NCBI RefSeq assembly: GCF_000485595.1
Contig: NW_014578013.1
Location: forward strand, 12,654-52,169
Length of the DNA: 39,516 nucleotides
DNA from: Priapulus caudatus
Taxonomy: Eukaryota > Priapulida > Priapulimorpha > Priapulimorphida > Priapulidae
Reading direction: 5' to 3'
Shown: piece after piece, positions 12,872-23,350 of the stretch
How the letters are laid out: every line of letters begins with the position of its first letter
Numbering within the stretch: the first letter of the stretch is position 1
The notes under the pieces: model-generated
Told to the model about the DNA's origin: nothing
What the model saw: only the letters and a program-made list of their open reading frames with translations
Database searches by the model: none
Position numbers and translations under genes: made by a program

Positions 12872-14170
12872 CCCCGTCCACCACCCCTGGCGCCCCGATC
12901 TCACTACGCTTCCGTACTAGCGCTCTAGAGCGTGGTGGAAACGTTCTGTAGAACGCAGTGTGACGTTATTAGACGTACTGCGATCGATGATCGAGCGCCG
13001 GTGCAAGCGGTCAGCCTCATCGGAGCGTGGCACGAGCGTGGCCAAACTTTGAACATGTTCAAAATAGATCGATGCGCTGCTGAGGCGTTGGGCCGGTCAA
13101 AATACAGCGCAGTGCGGGCGTTATTAAGAGACGTGGGAAGGGCGTAGTACCCACGTAAACTCGAGGTACGTTAGACGACTCTAATGCCGTCGGTTATCGG
13201 CAAGGGCGTGTCGGACGCGCTGTGAATAATTGTCGCCCGTTCTTAGCCACGATGTCAATTACGTTTTCATCACGCCTGCTTACTACCCGGTCCATGGAGA
13301 TGTCTCTGCGACCTGACCACGATCTCGCTATGACCATGGTGGCCGCGCTCTCTAACAAGCTCGACCCGTTCGCTACTACGATTGATACTACGCCCAACCA
13401 CGCTCCAGACTACGCCGTTGGGCATGTTCGCATTACGCTGTTAGTTACGCTCAGATCACGTCCTGCAAACTTGGGCGTACTAATTTGGGCTGACCCTGTA
13501 GCCACCCACCAGTTCAGTGTCACTATGGATGCCAGCCCCAACACTACTCTATTGCTATGTTTCTCGTCCTAGACAGGACAACTCGAACTACTGATTGCTA
13601 AACCCTCACTTCATGCTGAGGAGCATGAGGAGGAGAAATAGAAGACAACAAGATCTTGCTGGCTCTCCCCTCTGTCTTTTTGGCGGCCATAGTTGTGTCC
13701 CGTAGAAATAATCTTGATTTAAGTTGATAATGTTGATCTTCTTAGTTATCTTGATGTTAATCTTGACAGCACGGCAGAATGAATGATGATGTATAGAACG
13801 CGGCGCGGTATTTATATGATCGTTGCCAGCGCAGTCGGCGCGTGATTCGCGCGTAGTTGAGGCGCGGTGAGCGTTGCTAAGGCGCAGTGCAAGCGTCGTT
13901 CGAACGCAACACGATCTGATTGGTCGCAATAAAGACGCCGTCCGCGCAGTGCAAGCGTGATGCGGGCGTGGTGTTGAGCGTGGTGAAAGCTTGTTGAGCG
14001 CAATGAGATCGGGGTAAAGACGCACTTAGATCGTAGTATGGACGTAATTAGATCGTAGTATCGGCGCTGGGGCCCAATTGGCCACGCTCTCAACCACGCT
14101 CACCACGCTCGGGGAAATTTTTTGAGGACGGGGCGATCGTGATGAGCGTAGCTCTGGTGTGACTGGGCCC
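12872..14170. mobile_element. Non-autonomous PIF/Harbinger-like element, ~1.3 kb
   Basis: The right end is GGTGTGACTGGGCCC, so its inward-read TIR is GGGCCCAGTCACACCA. The left end is damaged here, but the inverted copy shows CCCCAGTCACCACCA. GAGCGTGGTG/CACGCTC motifs repeat below both ends. Repeat A2 (20807-21072) carries the same flanks without the 1.3 kb insert, giving an empty site around CCGTTAGTG and implying a TTA target duplication. TTA plus a GGGCC-type terminus is the PIF/Harbinger pattern. No transposase or Myb-like frame is visible. Confidence 0.6.
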
Positions 14171-14249
14171 TTAGTGTGTGTGTGTATGTGTTTGTGTGAC
14201 TGTAAAAACGGGTATTATAGCCGTATAATCATATTTTGTGTTTAGGGGG

Positions 14250-14930
14250 GGGGGGAGTTGAGTCATTTGCCTGAATAAAATTCAACGTGCTAACGAGGTC
14301 GTAGGCGATACCACTTGGGAGAGGTGGATCACTTATTCCCGAGAGAATATAGCATGATAGGATATAGATCGATTACTGAATTGAAAGCATATAATATTGA
14401 ATGAAAAGGTATCATTGGTATTCGTTTTTTTGTGATGGTTGATTCTATATGGTACATTATTACTGCTAGGTACTCAGTACATGGTTCCAAGTCTGAATTA
14501 TTTTGTCAAAAACTTTTCAAGGACGTTTTTTTCAAGCACAATATGTGACAAGTAGTTTTAGAATTTTAGTCATCATATATACCTTAGATACATATATAAA
14601 GTAAAAATTGTGATTTTACACCATAATTCAATGATAGCAATCCTTTCTCTATAAATTTATTGCTAATACATAGTACAAACTAAAGATAATAAGACAAAAC
14701 TCAAGGACTTTTAAGGGCTGTGGGGACCCTGGGACCTCAAAATATGTAAGAGCAACACATACTCGAGAATTCTATACACATAATCATCTACTGGCAAGGA
14801 CACTGGATAAACGGGTCGATAAAATGCATTTATATCATATTATATATAATTAATGCACAATTAATTTATTATAATTGTATATTACATGTAATTCGATGCG
14901 TGCACAAAAAATCACAAAACAGACAATCAT
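14250..14930. other. AT-rich intergenic DNA downstream of RPS17
   Basis: A poly-G run (14247-14258) is followed by AT-rich sequence with no gene, matched in reverse at 25150-25880. It lies 3' of the RPS17 polyadenylation signal. Confidence 0.5.
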
Positions 14931-14944
14931 TTGTTTTTTTTTGC

Positions 14945-14950
14945 TTTATT
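14945..14950 (-). promoter_or_regulatory. RPS17 polyadenylation signal AATAAA
   Basis: On the minus strand AATAAA follows the RPS17 stop by about 25 bases (AAGTAATAAAGC). It is preserved in the plus-strand copy at 25122-25127. Confidence 0.75.
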
Positions 14951-14975
14951 ACTTCACTTGAACATTACAGCGAAA

Positions 14976-16569
14976 TCAGTTTCTTGGTTGTCTACGGTTA
15001 TCGCCTCCGCCGAACCCACCGCCTCCTCCGAACCCACCTCCTCCTCCGAACCCACCTCCGACACCGCTGCCTACGGGCTGCGTCAACTGCAGGCCAGGTA
15101 TCTTGAAGTCCTGCAAGCAAAGCGAATCTCCACGATTAAACAAACTAGGATGCCATCTTCCTATCTAATTAATACAGGGGCTCGAGAACAACCAGGAAAT
15201 AAATACAGTCGAGAGCATAAGCAAACAAACGACTACGACAGCATGTGGCAAATGCCTGCACGCAAAATCTTTATCACCCTATAGTTATGCATATCCCTGC
15301 ATGCAACATATGTATTCCTAACAGTTGGGATGCGACTTCAATATGATTTCATAATGGCTGACATTAGGGTATTCTTGTTATGCTTACACCCTTGCCAAAA
15401 TGTTCTCTATAAAATTTACACTGATCTCAAAAGTGGCCCCGGCAGCGTAGAAAACACGACAATTTGTGACACCACGAAAAGTTCTCGTCCCTGCTTAAAC
15501 GTAAATCCCCAGTCGACTTTTCCTACCATACTCAGGTACCGCTATTTCACTGGCAAGCTTTGATAAGTCAACTGTACAGTTAACGAGGGTGACACTTCCA
15601 CGCACAATGTGAGACTACACTTACCATCATCACCAACATCTCCTTGGTGTCTGCGTCAACCTCAATGATATCATGCTCAATAGCCGACACCTAAGAACAC
15701 ACACGTTAACACACTCGTCAGTACTTTAAACACTTTAGCTGTGCATTAGAATGAACATTTCAGGTGGTCTGTCTAACCTACAGCTGGAAGTAATTCAATT
15801 TTCTTTATTTACACGTATGAATTACATTTCGAAGACAACATATTAGTTAAACAAATTAATATACAACTATTTGACTTCCAAAATGTAATTCATAAGTGTA
15901 AATAAAGTAAATTGAATTGAATTACTAAGTAAGAGATAGCAGCTCAGACGGATACAGGTTAGCGACAGTCTGCGGCATTTATGTACATTTCTGCACGTCT
16001 TACCTCTGGCACATAATTGTCTCTTCTTTCTCGCTCTTCCTCTTGCAATTTGATGGAAATGCCTCTGATAGGAGCCTTCTGGATTCTCTTCATGAGATGT
16101 GTTAGGAAACTACAGTGAAACATGAAAACATCTCATATACGTTTAGTCAAACGATACATAAAGCAAATGCAATGACTGATAGAGTAGGAAAATAAACAAT
16201 AATAATAATATCCATTTAATGAGCAATATGGTGAACAAATAACAAATGCTGAATTTAATTACGGAAATAATAGCTTCTCACATGTGTAATCGACTCAAAT
16301 TTAATACAATCCCCTGCCGGACCCTCTCCCATCCGTCAATAAACAACGTGCCTTCTGACATTCCGGGGGGCAGATCCACAAAATATCGAGGGAAACATAA
16401 ACCACAGGTGTAATTACCCAGCAATCTGGTTTCGTAGCCGCTTGGTGGGGATGATCGCAATCTCCTCACATACTCGCTTGTTTGTGTGAAAGTCGAGAGT
16501 CAGGCGTGGATAGTACTTCTCAATGATCACCCGCGCCGCCTTCTTCACAGTCTTTGTTCTCACACGACC
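14976..16569 (-). CDS. RPS17: 40S ribosomal protein S17 (eS17), exons 2-5
   Basis: The exons on the minus strand are 16569-16418, 16109-16004, 15690-15625 and 15110-14976. All three introns are GT-AG and frames join cleanly (phases 2, 0, 0). Exon 2 encodes [20 protein letters not shown] then [20 protein letters not shown]. Exon 3 begins [20 protein letters not shown] and ends [10 protein letters not shown]. Exon 4 is [20 protein letters not shown] plus MM. Exon 5 starts [12 protein letters not shown]. This follows metazoan RPS17 almost residue for residue through residue 87. The tail is unusual: after LTQP it has three GGGGF-type glycine repeats and ends DNRRQPRN. That gives 153 residues including the inferred Met, against 135 in human. 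The initiator codon must lie in a separate 5' exon upstream of 16569, and I could not place it. The protein is a structural component of the small ribosomal subunit. A MITE sits in the presumed first intron. Confidence 0.93.
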
Positions 16570-16781
16570 CTACAATGAGCAAAGATAATGCAATAAAACA
16601 CCTAACATGCATATGTACATCCCATGCACACGCACGCACACACACAGACACACACACGGAAATAACACATGGCATTGTAATTCACTTAAACTGGCACTTA
16701 AGCAGTGTTAATGATACTGGTGACTCTACTTGCTGTTTTGGCCTGTGCCCGTGTTAAAAGTACTTGTCTGAATGTGTGCAC

Positions 16782-17018
16782 GTGTTAGTGACGCTGAGAG
16801 GGTCTATGTAACCCAGGGTACTGCCGGAACGTACCATGGTACTATCTAATATGCCGGACCGTACCTCGTCTACTCCACTAACGAGTCTAGGGAGTCGCCT
16901 ACGCCTACTCCCTAATCCTAACCCTAACGCTAACCCGAACCATATCAAATAGTTACCAGGGTACGTTCCGGCAGTACCCTGGGGGGCATAGACCCTATGA
17001 GTGTTAGTGACTGCACAT
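16782..17018. mobile_element. MITE family 1, ~235 bp, in RPS17 upstream/intron 1
   Basis: The left arm GTGTTAGTGACGCTGAGAGG with GGTACTGCCGGAACGTACC is matched by an inverted right arm GGTACGTTCCGGCAGTACC ending GAGTGTTAGTGACTGCAC, giving arms of about 60 bp. The interior holds degenerate CCCTAA repeats (16910-16935). Further copies lie at 22880-23125 and 33085-33375, and half-copies at 21316-21450 and 31430-31610. It has no coding capacity. Confidence 0.75.
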
Positions 17019-17218
17019 ATATTATCACGAATGAATCATGTAATCCGTGTGAACAACAGCCAACCAAAAATCAAAGTGTTGTGTCCAGAAAATCTTGCAC
17101 ATTACCATAGACATTAGACTATGCCAAAAAAAATGTTTTAAACAGTGATGTCTTTTGTACGTAAAAAAATTATTAATTAATGCCTATTGAATGGTTAATT
17201 ATAAGAAAAACTACACAC

Positions 17219-17716
17219 GTTTGACCAAAGAACGTGGATATTCGACCGAGCATCACACACCTGTTCGTATGCGCTATTCGTCCGAGCAGTTGTTGCGCAT
17301 GCGCTGTTCATGTTGTATTACATAAATGTAATATAATGCTAGTCTAAGAAGTCGCCTACTCTCCAACCCCAACCCTAACCCTAACACTAACTAAAACCGA
17401 CTCGGATCTCTTATATACGCGAGTCATAGTACCAAACACCATCTATGGTGTATAACCACATACGCATGTATGCAGGGCGTTACAGCCGTAGGGCTGCCGT
17501 AGCAAAACGCTCATAGCAATTAAGCATTTTAGAGCGTCTAGATTTCAAAATTTTCCCTCAGACCCCCCCTTCACACTTCCTACCTCCGGCACTCGTGCCA
17601 TGCGCATGCCCTGACCTACATGATGCAGCGCATGCACAACAACTGCTCGGACGAATAGCGCATACGAACAGGTGTTCGATGCTCAGACGAATATCTACGT
17701 CGTTGACCAAATTGTG
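17219..17716. mobile_element. MITE family 2, ~500 bp, ~95-bp inverted ends
   Basis: The left arm (17219-17312) includes CACCTGTTCGTATGCGCTAT and CGTCCGAGCAGTTGTTGCGC. The right arm (17622-17716) is its inverted partner with GCTCGGACGAATAGCGCATA. The interior contains a CCCTAACCCTAACACTAAC tract (17365-17388). Related copies lie at about 22110-22660 and 32290-32860. No open frame is shared between copies. Confidence 0.75.
17363..17388 (-). repeat. Interstitial TTAGGG-like tract
   Basis: About four CCCTAA units with one variant, inside MITE family 2. They are too short for a telomere and are shared by the other copies of the element. Confidence 0.7.
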
Positions 17717-17734
17717 GCCACTTATTCAGCAGTT

Positions 17735-17819
17735 GCCAGTGGCGCAAATGCACTTTAGGCACCTTAGGTATCACGAAGTGATGCACAGATTTCTGTGTAT
17801 CATCAACTGATGCACAGAA
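17735..17819. repeat. Short dyad-symmetric repeat (TGATGCACAGA motif)
   Basis: ATCACGAAGTGATGCACAGA, then a TTTCTGTGTATCATCAACTG block, form a dyad-symmetric stretch. It recurs beside TTAGGG-like tracts at 22000-22050, 32180-32235 and 34195-34250, in the opposite orientation. Confidence 0.6.
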
Positions 17820-20800
17820 GTGCGTTTACTATCTGTTATGGCATCAGCGCGCGTAGGCGTTGGTCTACTTATCGCGTATAAGCGTACTTACAGGGAAGCG
17901 CTTGTTTGGCGATTCGTTTCGCCCTCGCGCGCTCTCTCCGTCTCATTTCTCGCGCGTTATAAATGTCTAGTGAGTGGCGCGTCGGTAAGGTCTACGCCCA
18001 CCATCCACTCGTTTACGTTTTTCTGTCGTACGTACGCATGATCGACGCGTTGTTCGTAAATCGCTGTTCGTACCTTCGTTTTAGGCGGCGGCCGCGTTCG
18101 CTGATGCATGGTATGCTCGCGGCAGTAGTGATGGTAGGTGGCGCTCGTGTTGTCAGCAGGTGGCGTTGCAAAGAGCGGCGTGGGTTTGCGAGCGGCAAAC
18201 TCTGCATCACGCAGCAGCCCACGCGCGCAACTCGCGCCGAATTTAAATTGTGTTTGATGTTGAAAGTTGTCTGTTGAATGATGTGGATGTCCCTGCAGCG
18301 TACGTTTTAATTATAATTATTAGTGTCTGTCGTTGTCGTCGCGATGTACCCCCGCGTTGCACATGATCCAAAGGTTTCTTACGCTCGCTCACGTTACGGC
18401 ATGCTTTAAGTTTAAGATCGCGCTTCGAATTCTCCGTTTCATCCGTTAATAAAATCGCCCAGCGATTTGCGAGAGAGGCATTGTTGTTGCGCGGAAGCGA
18501 AAACGCGTTATTGCGCTGAACGGTCAAACGTCTGCGTGCGTTTCGGGCGGGCGATAAGCACGAGTCAGACACACAGATGGCTGGCTATCGTGAGTGCTTA
18601 ATAGGCGAACAGAATAGTTTTCTATGCGATCCGTCTGTAGATAGCAGATGGCAACACAGGCACTTGGAACGTCTCAATAAAAAAAAAGATAAATAGACAC
18701 AAAATGTATTTACTACCAAAGTCTTAATGTTTCTCTACTCTATTTCGCCTATTATTGCCGCTAATTACCCGTAAATGCCGGTCAAATGCTCATCTGCAAC
18801 ACACTTGTACACCGCACGCACGCCCTGTGCACAAACAACATGAATAAGCGAGTTCTTGGAATAATCTTGGATGTTCTTGAAACTCTCTTATTCATGTTGT
18901 TTGTGCACAGGGCGTGCGTGGGGTGTACTTAATTGTGTGTTGCAGATGAGCATTTGACCGGCATTTACGGGTAATTGGCGGCAATAATAGGCGAAATAGA
19001 GTAGAGAAACATTAAGACTGTGGTAGTAAATACATTTCGTGTTTATTTACTATCTTTTTTTTTTATTGAGACGTTCCAAGTGCCTGTGGATGGCAAGGTT
19101 CGCCTGTATTTCTGTGAAGCAATTGCCAGTTGATAATGTACTGCCTGTGTGAAGGACTGCGTCTCAATAAGGACAAGCGTGTATCTTTGTGCAAAGATCT
19201 CATTTTATCAGTCAAGTGTGTCACTGCCATGCTGCGTGGCGATGCCACAAGCACACGTATTTATATTAGTTTTAATTTGCCACGTTCGTACCTATACCAG
19301 TCGGTGCAAACGTTACACCCGTTTTTTTTTAAATCGGTTGCCTTTTGCATTTTTTTTTATTAGTTTTTGGCTAGTTCTTAGCATTGTACATAGTATTTCC
19401 GAGAACTTATTTATTAATTTGCTATTTAACAGTTCTTCTGCTACGTGTAACTTTTATATGTAGATCTCCGTTGCTGTTGTAGATTTTGTGTATATATTTG
19501 TGGTAGATTCATGTAGACTCTTGATGTAGACAATACCCTACCATTTCCCAGTAGCTGACAAATTACCAGGAGTGCCATAATATATAGTGTCATAATAGTC
19601 TATCATAATAGTCTATATTATCATGATATTATGACACTCCTGCTATTAAACTCTATTACTCTAATATAGAATCTCAATATTATGACACGCCTGAAATTAT
19701 GGTAGAGCAAACGTCAATTTAAAATGAAATTTGTGAGTGGGTTATAATATCAATATTGATCACTATGACTGAGAGGCACAGAGAGAATGCTATATTATGG
19801 TTTTCTTGTAAACATCCCTCCCACACGCCACCTGCACTTAATGCAAAGTTTGTTGTACCTGCTTTTTGTCAAGTAGGCCTATACAGTCCTTTTTGCTCGT
19901 TTGTTGTTGATGGTTCAAGTTGTGCTAATAGGTCAGTTGCAAAGTTTCTGAATTACGATACACATTGGGTGAAACTCGCGTGGCCATGGATGTGGTCTAC
20001 TGAACTCCATGGTAAAATAAGGTTATAAATTATAATTGGCTGCAGTTTGTATGATACAATGTGGTGCAATAAACATAACTGCTACTGTTTGTGAAAAAGA
20101 CTTTCATATTGTTCGTTTACTTTTTCTTCTGCAATCTTTTAATCTTTCCGTTATGTTGTAACAGCCATAGCATCTTTTATTCCAAAAACACAAGGAGTAA
20201 AACTAAAGAAACCTATGAACTGATATTTAGCAGTTATGGGTCTCTAATACCAAAAGACGAATACAACGTACTAATGTAGACTGCGTTGATTGCAAACCCC
20301 TGAACATAAGTGAAGATAGAGGTAACATTCAAATTGTTAACGGTACGTGCACGTGCAATTTGGGTGGCTACAGCAGATTAAACACCCGATTACCAACGTA
20401 CACAATGGTTGTTTCATATTGTCATTCACGTAGATTAATGTCACAGTCGTAACAATATGTAAAGCTTTGATGTAGCACTCAGAAATATGTATCACACAAT
20501 GTACTGTATCACTCAGAAATTTTATTATTTTAATTGCTCAACACTATTGCATTTATCAGATTTTTCTCGATGAAAAAGACTGTCTTCAGTACATGTATTT
20601 GTAGTTGAATTACATGCAATAAAGATTTAATAATAATAATAAACAATTGCCGGTTCTTTCTGCTGACCTTTCATCTGCTGTGTCAGGCAGTAACATTAAC
20701 AGCGAATAAAAGTCAGCACTTATTCCTTACTCCCCTCGCGCGGATGGTATCGCCCACGACCAGTCAAGCATGGAAAAACTTTTGCAGGTAAATGGCCGTA

Positions 20801-21290
20801 TTTCAGCCGAAACTTTTTCACCCCCGAGGCACAAAATGTGAATTTACGCCTATAATACACGCGCACGCGTGCGTGCGACCATACCCGCGTGTCCGCGTCC
20901 GTTAGTGTGTGTATATGTGTGTTTGTGTGACTGTAAAAACGCGTATTATAGCCGTATCTCCACATCCGGCTCCACATTTTGTGCTTTGGGGGATGAAAAA
21001 GTTGAGGCTGAAAACTAGCCATTTGCCTGGCTAACTTTTCACCGTGCAACTGATGCCGTGGGCGATACTATCCGTGAGAGGAGGTGGGAAATGCTGAGGG
21101 GAAGGGAGTGAGAGAGGAGGAGGAAGGAAAGAGGCGAGAAAGGAGGGAGAGAGTAATGTAGACGGAGATGTACACACGCATGCGCAGTCACACGCGCAGA
21201 CAAACGCACGTACAGCACAAACGGCACACACAGGCACGAATGCACATATAGTTCTAATATAGTTCTCTCGCCTTTCCGCTACCCTCTCCC
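17820..21290 (+). repeat. Direct repeat A, copy 2 (clean version)
   Basis: This is a full-length match to 6889-10745 with the same ends, about 3.47 kb. It contains the foldback element at 18655-19088, an AT-rich middle with a small dyad around TGTCATAATAGTCTATCATA (19590-19640) and a CG-rich end. No gene, tRNA or rRNA is recognisable. Confidence 0.85.
18655..19088. mobile_element. hAT-like foldback element, 434 bp
   Basis: It begins CACAGGCACTTGGAACGTCT and ends with the reverse complement of that. Arms of about 200 bp are almost continuous (for instance CTCTACTCTATTTCGCCTAT opposite ATAGGCGAAATAGAGTAGAG), with only a short loop near 18870. It is flanked by an 8-bp direct repeat GATGGCAA (18647-18654 and 19089-19096). 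An 8-bp target duplication is the hAT superfamily hallmark. There is no coding capacity. Transcribed RNA would fold into one long hairpin. Confidence 0.75.
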
Positions 21291-21950
21291 TCTCCAACTC
21301 CGCGTAAAGGACTGCTCGTAGTGGAGTTAGGCGAGTACGCGGTTCGGCATATTAGATTTTGGTTACCAGGTACGGTTCAGGTTATATCAGACCGTACCAG
21401 GGTACGTTCGGACAAGTACCCGCCGGGGGACATACGCCCTCTCAGGCTTGCTACGTGTCTCGGATTAGCTTTGCATGTGTCACTCGATGGGGTATCGAGG
21501 TGGGAGGCGAGGTCCCAGTCTATGTTAGCCTTTGTGCCTTGCCAGCCCAATTCCATTACTGGGCAAGTTCGCGAACGCGAGAATTTTGCGTACGTCTTTC
21601 TGTGATTTCGCGTCACAGCAGTCAGCTGTTAAGCGAAACAGAAGACATTTATGTTTTTTTATAACAAAGTGAACACTGTTCACGTCCGCAGGAATGTCTA
21701 CGCCTCTGTGTCCCCCACTAAAATTGGCGGACTGTTCGCTGGCATTCTATGGATCCGTGCGCACGGCCAAATTCATTCGCGGCGACGACGGATCCATGCT
21801 GCCAGCGCTGCATACTGTACGTACGACGTTCCCGCGGGTCGCGTGCGTGCGCTTGGCCGCGAACTCGCGGAAGATCGGCGGCCAGCACTTCGCATTAACA
21901 CCTCCTTTCGGCATACGCGATTCTCAGTATCCGGCTCATCTGATGACTTA
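21291..21950. repeat. Segment C, joins repeat A2 to the right inverted arm
   Basis: It starts within MITE family 1 (CGGCATATTAG... GTACCAGGGTACGTTC) and runs through sequence that recurs at 31430-32110, including GTCCCCCACTAAAATTG and CTATGGATCCGTGCGC. No gene is recognised. The same C-to-B' junction occurs twice, which argues that it is genomic. Confidence 0.65.
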
Positions 21951-21970
21951 GGGTTAGGGTTAGGGTTTTT
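21950..21970 (+). repeat. Interstitial TTAGGG tract
   Basis: Three perfect TTAGGG-type units are followed by TTTTTTGCCA and the TGTGCATCAG dyad repeat. Confidence 0.7.
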
Positions 21971-22109
21971 TGCCATACGTTCCTTGAATATACGGAAAGT
22001 CTGTGCATCAGTATGAATGATACAGCAGAAATCTGTGCACATCAACTTCGCTGATACGCTAATGGTGCCTAAGAAGTGCATTATGCGCGAGCTGGCCTGA
22101 GCTTGAATA

Positions 22110-22660
22110 AGGTTGGCCAGAATTGGTTCAACGACGTAGATATTCGTCTGAGCATCGAAACACCTGTTCGTATGCCCTATTCGTTCGAGGCAGTTGTTGT
22201 GGGGCATTGCGCTGCATCATGTAGTCAGGGCCATGCGCAGGTGCAGAGTGCCGAAAGGTAGGAAGGTGTGAAGGGGGGTCTGAGGGAAAATTTTGAAATC
22301 TAGATCGCTCTATAAATGGCTTAATTGCTATGAGGCGTTTTTTGCTACGGCATGGCCCTACGGCTGTAAACGCCCTGCATACATGCGATAAGTGGTTATA
22401 CTACCATTAGATGGTGTTTGGGTAGCTATGACTCTGCCGTATATAAGAGATGCCGAAGTCGGTTTTAGTTTAGCTGTTAGGCGTTAGTGGTTTGCGTTGG
22501 AGAGTAGGCGACTGTCCTAGACGTAGCATTATATTACATTCTGATCTAATACAACCATGAACAGCGCAATGCGGCAACAAGCTGCTGCGACGAATAGCGC
22601 GCAGACAAAAGGTTGTCTGATCGCTCGGTCTGAATATCCACAGTTCCTTGTGGTCAAACG
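22110..22660. mobile_element. MITE family 2, right-arm copy
   Basis: It runs from GGTTCAACGACGTAGATATT to the AATATCCACAGTTCCTTGTG block. It shows the same inverted ends as 17219-17716 with indels, and the TTAGGG-like interior is decayed. Confidence 0.6.
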
Positions 22661-22879
22661 TAGTGTAGTTTTCTTATAATTACCCATTCAATAGGCATTA
22701 ATTATAAATTTTTTTACGTACAAAAGACATCACTGGTTTAAAACATTTTCTTTGGCATATTCTAACGAATGTCTATGGTAATGCTGCAAGAATTTTCTGG
22801 ACACAAACACTTGATTTTTGTTGGCTGTTTGTTCACACGGATTACATGATTCAATTCGTCAGTGAATAAATTATGTGCA

Positions 22880-23125
22880 GTCGATAACACTCATAGGTCT
22901 ATGCCCGCCAAGGGTACTTGCCGGATACGCTACCCTGGTAAACTATTTGATATGGGTTGTGGTTAGGCGTCTAGGGTTAGGATTAGGGAGTTAGCGCGTA
23001 AGGCGACTCCTAGAGCTCGTTCAGGGAGTAGACGAGGTACGGTCCGGCATATTATGATTAGTACCATGGTACGTTCCGGCGCAGTACCTGTTAACATAGA
23101 CCTCTCAGCGTCACTAACCAAACGT
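22880..23125. mobile_element. MITE family 1, right-arm copy
   Basis: Inverted partner of 16782-17018, with degenerate CGGCATATTATGATTAGTAC and GTACGTTCCGGCGCAGTACC blocks. Confidence 0.6.
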
Positions 23126-23350
23126 GCCCAACATTCAGACAAGTACTTGTTTAACACGGAACAGGCGCAAAACAGCAAGTAGAGTCACCAGTATCATAAC
23201 CCGCTCGCTTAAAGTGGCGCAGTTTTAACGTGAATTAACAATGCCATGTGTTATTTCCCGTGTGTGTGTCTGTGTGTGTGCGTGCGCTGTGCATGGGATG
23301 TACATATGCATGTGTAAGGTGTTTTATGTGTTATCTTTGCCTCATTGTAG

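Noticed and set aside
14247-14258. Poly-G run as a regulatory or G-quadruplex site
   Set aside because: It is a single homopolymer, shorter in the other copies. Length differences are a common sequencing error.
16831-16850. Minus-strand ATG|GTACGT as RPS17 exon 1
   Set aside because: It is part of the palindromic arm of MITE family 1 and recurs wherever that element does.
17098-17103. Minus-strand ATG|GTAATG as the missing RPS17 first exon
   Set aside because: It is conserved in all three copies, but there is no 5' TOP-like pyrimidine start or promoter near it, and any ATGGT would look the same. Not supported enough to annotate.
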